A stretch of 18,689 nt of DNA from Avanaerovorax sp964442135 (GTDB taxonomy: Bacteria > Bacillota > Clostridia > Peptostreptococcales > Anaerovoracaceae), in the NCBI GenBank assembly GCA_964442135.1, contig CAYTYN010000027.1, forward strand, positions 1 to 18,689. The letters run 5' to 3'. Positions 13,977 through 18,689 of the stretch are shown here, one piece after another (positions within the stretch are counted from its first letter, which is position 1; every line of letters begins with the position of its first letter). Under the pieces are notes generated by a model. That model did no database searches. It was not told where the DNA came from and saw only the letters and a list, made by a program, of their open reading frames with translations. The position numbers were made by a program, and so were the translations under genes.

Positions 13977-14891
13977 TTAGAGTACTTCCTTTTTGACTTG
14001 TCCTTCAAACACTGAGTCGAAATTCAAATCCATCCAGGAGCCTTCAACCACCTTAACAGTAAGTACTTGATATAAATGCGTAAAGGATGTACCTGCGTAT
14101 TCTTCTAATACCAAATCTTCAGGAACAATAATTGTGGCTATACCATCAGTTGCAAATGCAAATCTCCCAACACTGGTAAGACCGGAAGGCAATGTGACTG
14201 TATCAAGGGAATCACAATCATAAAACGCATAATTACCAATAGTTGTGACCGAATCAGGCAGGTTAATTGCGGTTAAAGCCTCACACTCGTTAAACGCATA
14301 CTCTTCAATAGTTGTGAGCGTATCAGGAAGGACAACAGTCGTCAGCGAAGAACAATTATCAAAAGCGTGCATCTTAATTTCCGTAACATCACCCTCGAAT
14401 TTCACCGTCGTAAGACTGGTATTATACTGAAAGGCATATGCTCCAATGCTTGTTACGCCCGAAGGTATAGTTATTTCTTCGAGATAAGTACATTGTGAAA
14501 ATTCCAAATCGGCGATCGTTGTAAGATTGGCAGGAAGGGAAATTGAAGTTAATGCTTCAGCACTTCTAAACGCACCGTTCAGCTCTATATCCTCATCGCT
14601 TTCAAAGGATACAGAGGTGACATTATTTTCCGTGTCCCTGAGAATTCTTCCGTCAAATCCCTCGCATCTCGCGGGAATAACCAAAGATTCCTGCTTTGCG
14701 CCGCTTTCCGTAAGTCCGGTGATGATGTTTCCGTTCCATGTGAAATAGTCTTCTGAAACAGATGCTTCAACATTCGCCTCGTTGCCGCCGGCGCTGTCAT
14801 CGGCTTCATTGCTGCTGCATCCCGGGACACAGAGCGCCGTACTTAGCACAATAAACAGGCTTATGACTTTGATATAACCTTTCACTTTCAT
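13977..14891 (-). CDS. BspA-type leucine-rich-repeat lipoprotein
   Basis: A predicted surface lipoprotein. The signal peptide ends in a lipobox CVPGC, followed by a short Ser/Asn/Asp/Glu spacer. About six LRR_5 (BspA-like) repeats of 23 residues follow, of the form LTTI.LP..LTTIG.YAF..C.S, and a non-repeat C-terminal tail closes the protein. BspA-like proteins commonly mediate adhesion or protein binding; the ligand is unknown. Two ATGs are possible, 14897 and 14891. AGGAG is 1 nt from the first but 7 nt from the second, so 14891 is the better start (304 residues). The repeats are more AT-rich and use more ATT, AAT and TAT codons than the housekeeping operon, which suggests acquisition. It is convergent with the CAP gene. 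A candidate promoter (TTCGCA, 17 bp, TATATT at 14942-14914) would leave almost no leader and is doubtful. Confidence 0.9.
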   Translation of the reverse strand: MKVKGYIKVISLFIVLSTALCVPGCSSNEADDSAGGNEANVEASVSEDYFTWNGNIITGLTESGAKQESLVIPARCEGFDGRILRDTENNVTSVSFESDEDIELNGAFRSAEALTSISLPANLTTIADLEFSQCTYLEEITIPSGVTSIGAYAFQYNTSLTTVKFEGDVTEIKMHAFDNCSSLTTVVLPDTLTTIEEYAFNECEALTAINLPDSVTTIGNYAFYDCDSLDTVTLPSGLTSVGRFAFATDGIATIIVPEDLVLEEYAGTSFTHLYQVLTVKVVEGSWMDLNFDSVFEGQVKKEVL

Positions 14892-15060
14892 TTTCATTCT
14901 CCTTTTCCGTTAGAATATATATCCAAGTACCTGGGCTGCGAAAACCCGCACAAGTACGGGAATTCCGTAAGAACTCATACAAGGGAAAGCCTGTAGAGGT
15001 TCAGACCGTAGTTTTTTGCCGGATCAGCCTTATAAAAAGCTTTAAAGAAGCCCCAATTTT

Positions 15061-15855
15061 CTACAAAATCACCAGCCATACCATCTGCAATATCAGCCAC
15101 ACCAAAAGCAGATGTACGGGATAAAATATGTAGAAGAAATATCTTCCGCCGAGGGGCTTGCCCTTTTCTCCGTTATACAGATATACAATGAATATTGCGA
15201 ATACGGCCCATATCTCCATCGTAGAGCCGTATAAAAATATACCGCACAGGACAAGCACAATATATCCTGCAACCATGCTTATTACCGGCCGTGACTTATA
15301 CATATAGATGGCAACTATTGCAGCTATACCCATGAAGCCGTAGTCGCCGAATACCACATACTCATTCAAGAACCCGATGCCCGTTATCAGAATTGCCGAA
15401 AGCACGGTAAGCAAGACAGCTTTTTTCTCCGGCTTATCCCCAAAACGTCCCTTAAGCCATTCAAGACCCATAAGGCATATCAGTCCCAGGGTCAGAGTGA
15501 ACAAGGTGTTTTGATACCATGGGTACAGCACCATCCAGGTTAAGGCAAGATTGAAGGGTATTTCGGATATCAACGCAAATATAAAAAGCCTTTGCAGATA
15601 TTTTTTCCGATTACTCGTATTTATAAAGCCCTGTACTATCATAAAACAAAACAGCGGGAATGCTATTCTGCCGATGTATCTCATTATGTAATACAGAACG
15701 ACCAGACTGTCGTAATTCGAGATATCAGGCGAATATATCAGATACCCGTACAACACGCATCCGGCCGCGTGGTCTATGACCATTGCTGTAACGGCTATGA
15801 GCTTCAACTGATTTAAGGTTATTCCCCTTTTCGGGTTGATGGAAATTCCCTGCAT
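15061..15855 (-). CDS. TraX-family membrane protein
   Basis: The 264-residue polytopic membrane protein matches the TraX family. Signature segments are LNQLKLIAVTAMVIDHAAG near the N-terminus, IGRIAFPLFCFMIVQGF near residue 65, and NRKKYLQRLFIFALISEIPFNLA followed by NTLFTLTLGL. About eight to ten membrane helices are visible. The founding member acetylates F-pilin. Chromosomal Firmicutes homologues occur without conjugation genes and are presumed membrane acyltransferases of unknown target. No conjugation genes are seen in this window. AAAGGA lies 7 nt before the ATG. It appears to be a single gene, with a leader of up to 145 bp after the yfcC terminator. No clear terminator follows it before the LRR lipoprotein gene, so readthrough into that gene is possible. 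Confidence 0.88.
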   Translation of the reverse strand: MQGISINPKRGITLNQLKLIAVTAMVIDHAAGCVLYGYLIYSPDISNYDSLVVLYYIMRYIGRIAFPLFCFMIVQGFINTSNRKKYLQRLFIFALISEIPFNLALTWMVLYPWYQNTLFTLTLGLICLMGLEWLKGRFGDKPEKKAVLLTVLSAILITGIGFLNEYVVFGDYGFMGIAAIVAIYMYKSRPVISMVAGYIVLVLCGIFLYGSTMEIWAVFAIFIVYLYNGEKGKPLGGRYFFYIFYPVHLLLVWLILQMVWLVIL

Positions 15856-15957
15856 ACTGCGTTCCTTTGATTTTTATTTTTTAATTCGCAAATTCGCGAT
15901 TTTGCTTTCGGTCCCTCCGGCATTTATTACAAAGCCTGAATTACATACAGAACACAA

Positions 15958-15981
15958 GGGGCATACCTCTCCATATGCCCC
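15958..15981 (-). terminator. Terminator of the amidohydrolase-yfcC unit
   Basis: GGGGCATA (15958-15965) pairs perfectly with TATGCCCC (15974-15981) around an 8-nt loop, about 20 nt after the yfcC stop. The minus-strand continuation TTGTGTTCTG is moderately U-rich. Confidence 0.7.
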
Positions 15982-16000
15982 CTGATGTACAAGCATACGC

Positions 16001-17386
16001 TTAGAACGGCCCATAGCCAATCTGGTTTGCAATAACGATTAAAATGAAACCTGAAAGAATCAGGCAGGCATAGATCTTCCATGCAAACTTAAACCAGCGT
16101 CCATAGTCCATGCCGCACAATGACAGCTGAAGCAGCGCCGCTGTCGGCCAGAACGTATTCGTAAAGCCATCACCGTACTGATATGCAAGCACCATAACCT
16201 GCTGATTGATGTTAAGCGCTTCACCCAGCGGTTTAAGAATCGGCATAACGACAACCGATTTGCCGCTTCCGGATGATACGAAGAAGTTGAAAATTGTAAC
16301 GAACACATAGATAATCAGCAATGTAACGATCGCGCTCGTGCCGTCGAGAAGGTTTTGAAGGACGCGGACGATTGTGTCTGTAATATTGCCTTCTGTCAAA
16401 ATAACCGATACCGCACGGCTTAAACCTATAACCATCGTCGGAGCGATTACCCCTGACATACCTTTTCCGAATTCTTTACACGCATCACTGGGGCCCATTC
16501 TGAATAAAATAACGGCTATAATCGTGACAGGCATATAAACTGCCGCGATTTCATTCAGGCTCCAGCCCCATGTCAGCGCACCGATGACAGAAATAACGAT
16601 GGTCGCCAAAAAACAAAGAATTAACACGACCCTTTTCCACGTAAAATCGAGATCCTCGTCAAATTTCATCGGAGCTACCTGTTCCTGAAGGTAATTTTCA
16701 CCCATGAAGCTGTTTTTCGGATCCTTTTTAATCTTAATACAGTACCGCACAAGGAAAAACAGTGCAATAAAGTAGAAAATAACGAGACCGATCGCGCGGA
16801 AGCCGATACCCGAGTACATCGGGAGGCCGACTATCTGCTGTGATACGCCGGTGGTGTACGGATTGACCATTCCGCATGTAAAACCGACGGCTGTAGATAA
16901 CAGGATAACTGCCGTACCTACCATCTTATCGTAACCAAGGGTAATAAACAGGGAAATAATAATCGGATAAAACGGATAAAGTCCATCCAAATAACCGATA
17001 ACGCCAAGGCCGACAAACAACGTATAAAACGCAATAACCATAATCAAGTCTTTGCCCCCGGCCTTTTTGACCATCGCCTGAATTCCCGCGGAAAAAGTAC
17101 CTGTCATATTGATGACCTGGATACAGCCGCTAATCAGCAATACGCAGCCGATAATGCTGGCGCTCTCAACAAACCCCTGCGGAATCGCGGTAAAGAACTG
17201 CATAAAGGATACCGGAGTCTGCTCGATTCTTGTATACGTGTCAGGGTCGATTGCCCCGTCGACGCGCTCATAAACGCCGGCCGGTACAACATAGGTCAAT
17301 ATCGTGACGAAAAGCATTAAAACGAGAATAACCAAATACACATGAGGCATTTGGAATCCTTTTTTCTTCTTTTCCGGACTGCTCAT
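16001..17386 (-). CDS. YfcC-family (DcuC superfamily) secondary carrier
   Basis: An integral membrane carrier of 461 residues with about 12 hydrophobic helices, matching YfcC proteins of the DcuC/ArcD-like superfamily. Recognisable features are a short Lys-rich cytoplasmic N-terminus, then MPHVYLVILVLMLFVTILTYVVPAG, GVYERV, the central VGFTCGMVNPYTTGVSQQI re-entrant-like segment, and in the second half FFVSSGSGKSVVVMPILKPLG, typical of the repeated half. Annotated substrates vary (dicarboxylates, basic amino acids, peptides), so specificity is not decided. AAGGAA lies about 6 nt before the ATG. The gap to the upstream amidohydrolase is 47 nt and the pair shares a terminator, so they are likely cotranscribed. 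Isoleucine codons are mainly ATT and ATC, unlike lepA. Confidence 0.9.
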   Translation of the reverse strand: MSSPEKKKKGFQMPHVYLVILVLMLFVTILTYVVPAGVYERVDGAIDPDTYTRIEQTPVSFMQFFTAIPQGFVESASIIGCVLLISGCIQVINMTGTFSAGIQAMVKKAGGKDLIMVIAFYTLFVGLGVIGYLDGLYPFYPIIISLFITLGYDKMVGTAVILLSTAVGFTCGMVNPYTTGVSQQIVGLPMYSGIGFRAIGLVIFYFIALFFLVRYCIKIKKDPKNSFMGENYLQEQVAPMKFDEDLDFTWKRVVLILCFLATIVISVIGALTWGWSLNEIAAVYMPVTIIAVILFRMGPSDACKEFGKGMSGVIAPTMVIGLSRAVSVILTEGNITDTIVRVLQNLLDGTSAIVTLLIIYVFVTIFNFFVSSGSGKSVVVMPILKPLGEALNINQQVMVLAYQYGDGFTNTFWPTAALLQLSLCGMDYGRWFKFAWKIYACLILSGFILIVIANQIGYGPF

Positions 17387-17433
17387 AGTTCTTCCTTCTT
17401 TCTCTAAATCATATTAAATCATATTTTCGCAGC

Positions 17434-18651
17434 TTACGCATGTACTTTCAGCCATTCCACAGCACAGTTCGCAAGAATCGCGCTGCCGATCGGAAAAGCT
17501 CGCTCATCAAGTATCATCCCCGGATTGTGCAGCGGATAACCTTCCGGTGAGCCGGCGCCCATAAACGCGAAAAATCCGGGCACTTCACGGGTTACATAGC
17601 CGAAATCCTCCGCGCTTTTCATCGGCGGCACAGAATTGACATTGTCCTTGCCGACAATTTCTTCCACAAACGGCACAACCTCTGCCGAAAATTCAGGGTC
17701 GCATACCGTACTGGGTGTTTTCAGGATGACCGTCTCATAAGTTCCCCGCCACCCTTTCACGTAATGGTCAATAAGCTCAGGAATACGCGTCATCAGATGG
17801 TCGTAAACCTCAGGACTCAGGGTTCTGAAGGAAACCATGATTTCCGCCGTGTCCGGAATAATATTCGAAGCCTTTCCGCCGTTGAGAGCGCCGACGGTCA
17901 TCGTGGCAAACGCTTCCGGATCAACTTCTCTCGGAATCAGCATATTGAGCGCGCCGCAGAGCTGATTGGCAATATTGACCGGATCAATGGTTTTCTGCGG
18001 TTCAGAGGAATGTCCCCCGCTGCCATGAATCTTTATGATAAACGTACCCATTGCCCCCGACGATACGCTCGGAGAATACGTCAGCTTCCCCACTTCTGCC
18101 TGAGGCGCTACGTGAAGCGCCATCGCAGCATCAACCTTCGGATTTTCCAAAAGTCCGTCATCAACCATAGTTCTTGAGCCGTATCCCATTTCTTCACCCG
18201 GCTGGAACATAAGCTTGACAGTTCCTTTCAGTTCGTCCTCCATATCTTTAAGAATTTTCGCCGCTCCTAAAAGCATAGCCGCGTGAGCGTCATGGCCGCA
18301 CGAATGGGCATTGCCGTTTTTGGAGGCAAACGCAAGTCCTGTCGTCTCCTCCATCGGCAGTCCGTCCATATCCGCTCTCAGCAATATACACGGTCCGCCC
18401 CTGCCGATCACGCCGACAACGCCTGTTGATTCCGGCGCGTCACCGTAACCTATTTTCAGCATCTTTTCCCGCTCCTGCGCCGAATGAATGCCGCAGTCTT
18501 TATACTCGATGCCCAGCTCTGTCAGGCGGCTCTTTACATAAGCTGCCGTATTCGGCGTATATACGCCCACCTCCGGCATCTGATGCAGCGCTTCCCGATC
18601 AGCAATGATCTGCGCTTTAATTGCTTCTGCCTTTTCCAAAACACCTTTCAT
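17434..18651 (-). CDS. M20-family (M20D-type) metal-dependent amidohydrolase
   Basis: A cytoplasmic dinuclear metallohydrolase that cleaves N-acyl amino acids or related amides, 405 residues, like hippurate/IAA-amino-acid hydrolases and AbgB. Metal-ligand motifs visible are DMDG (94-97), SCGHDAH with Cys118, His120 and His123, the catalytic Glu pair in QPGEE (Glu153 and Glu154), His180 in ALHVAP, Glu348 in KSAEDF and His375 in LHNPGM. The dimerisation domain lies at about 190-305 (GSGGHSSEP). The start is supported by AAGGAG 7 nt upstream; a possible -10 TATAAC lies at 18682-18677, with its -35 beyond the window edge. The gene is followed by a YfcC carrier, so import and hydrolysis of an acylated amino acid or dipeptide is likely. 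The exact substrate is not known. Confidence 0.93.
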   Translation of the reverse strand: MKGVLEKAEAIKAQIIADREALHQMPEVGVYTPNTAAYVKSRLTELGIEYKDCGIHSAQEREKMLKIGYGDAPESTGVVGVIGRGGPCILLRADMDGLPMEETTGLAFASKNGNAHSCGHDAHAAMLLGAAKILKDMEDELKGTVKLMFQPGEEMGYGSRTMVDDGLLENPKVDAAMALHVAPQAEVGKLTYSPSVSSGAMGTFIIKIHGSGGHSSEPQKTIDPVNIANQLCGALNMLIPREVDPEAFATMTVGALNGGKASNIIPDTAEIMVSFRTLSPEVYDHLMTRIPELIDHYVKGWRGTYETVILKTPSTVCDPEFSAEVVPFVEEIVGKDNVNSVPPMKSAEDFGYVTREVPGFFAFMGAGSPEGYPLHNPGMILDERAFPIGSAILANCAVEWLKVHA

Positions 18652-18689
18652 CTCATCACTCCTTTCCCGTCATTTTGTTATAAGCTGTC

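Noticed and set aside
13948..14956. The 8-mer GCACAAGT on both sides of the LRR lipoprotein gene as possible attachment-site remnants
   Set aside because: One copy is fully explained by a terminator arm, the match is only 8 bp, and no integrase or transposase is nearby.
14945..14960. CCCG...CGGG hairpin with TTTT in the leader of the LRR gene as an attenuator
   Set aside because: Only a 4-bp uninterrupted stem with an internal mismatch; too weak to claim.
15061..15855. Evidence of a conjugative element from the TraX-like gene
   Set aside because: No relaxase, coupling protein, type IV secretion gene or integrase is found in the window.

Overview
The window looks like chromosomal DNA from a low-to-mid GC Firmicute of the class Clostridia. 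The reasons are the rpsT / lepA-hemW / mtaB-HIT gene neighbourhood, strong purine-rich Shine-Dalgarno sites, sigma-A-type promoters and the protein families present. Several clostridial marker genes expected between rpsT and lepA (gpr, spoIIP) and after hemW (hrcA-grpE-dnaK-dnaJ) are absent. This hints at a rearranged, possibly non-sporulating lineage. I cannot name the species.

Region 1 (1-6940, all minus strand) is a tight six-gene operon read from a promoter at 6910-6938: lepA, hemW, glpK, a small membrane protein, mtaB and a HIT-family hydrolase. Spacings are 8, 23 and 2 nt, then two overlaps. It ends in an unusual terminator with a duplicated arm (1-55). The genes cover translation, a heme chaperone, glycerol phosphorylation, tRNA hypermodification and nucleotide hydrolysis.

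Region 2 (6941-7381) is the single gene rpsT with its own near-consensus promoter and a strong terminator.

Region 3 (7422-10604) is a metal-resistance locus. A free HMA-domain metal-binding protein and a P1B-2 (Zn/Cd/Pb type) ATPase are transcribed leftwards. They diverge from a regulator that fuses an ArsR/SmtB domain to an AraC-type DNA-binding domain. A 20-bp imperfect palindrome at 9716-9735 overlaps the regulator's -35 and lies in the leader of the export genes, so it is the likely operator. This is the most interesting system in the window.

Region 4 (10616-15855) is accessory and mostly envelope-related: an unrecognised membrane protein, a divergent HExxH putative metallopeptidase, a secreted CAP-domain protein with a serine-rich linker containing a perfect 90-bp tandem duplication, a BspA-type leucine-rich-repeat lipoprotein of more AT-rich composition, and a TraX-family membrane protein.

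Region 5 (15958-18689) is a two-gene minus-strand unit: an M20-family amidohydrolase followed by a YfcC-type carrier. Together they probably take up and hydrolyse an N-acylated amino acid or small peptide. Isoleucine codon choice in yfcC differs clearly from lepA, which suggests a different origin. No rRNA, tRNA, CRISPR array, insertion sequence or phage gene was seen, and no gap between genes exceeds 300 bases.
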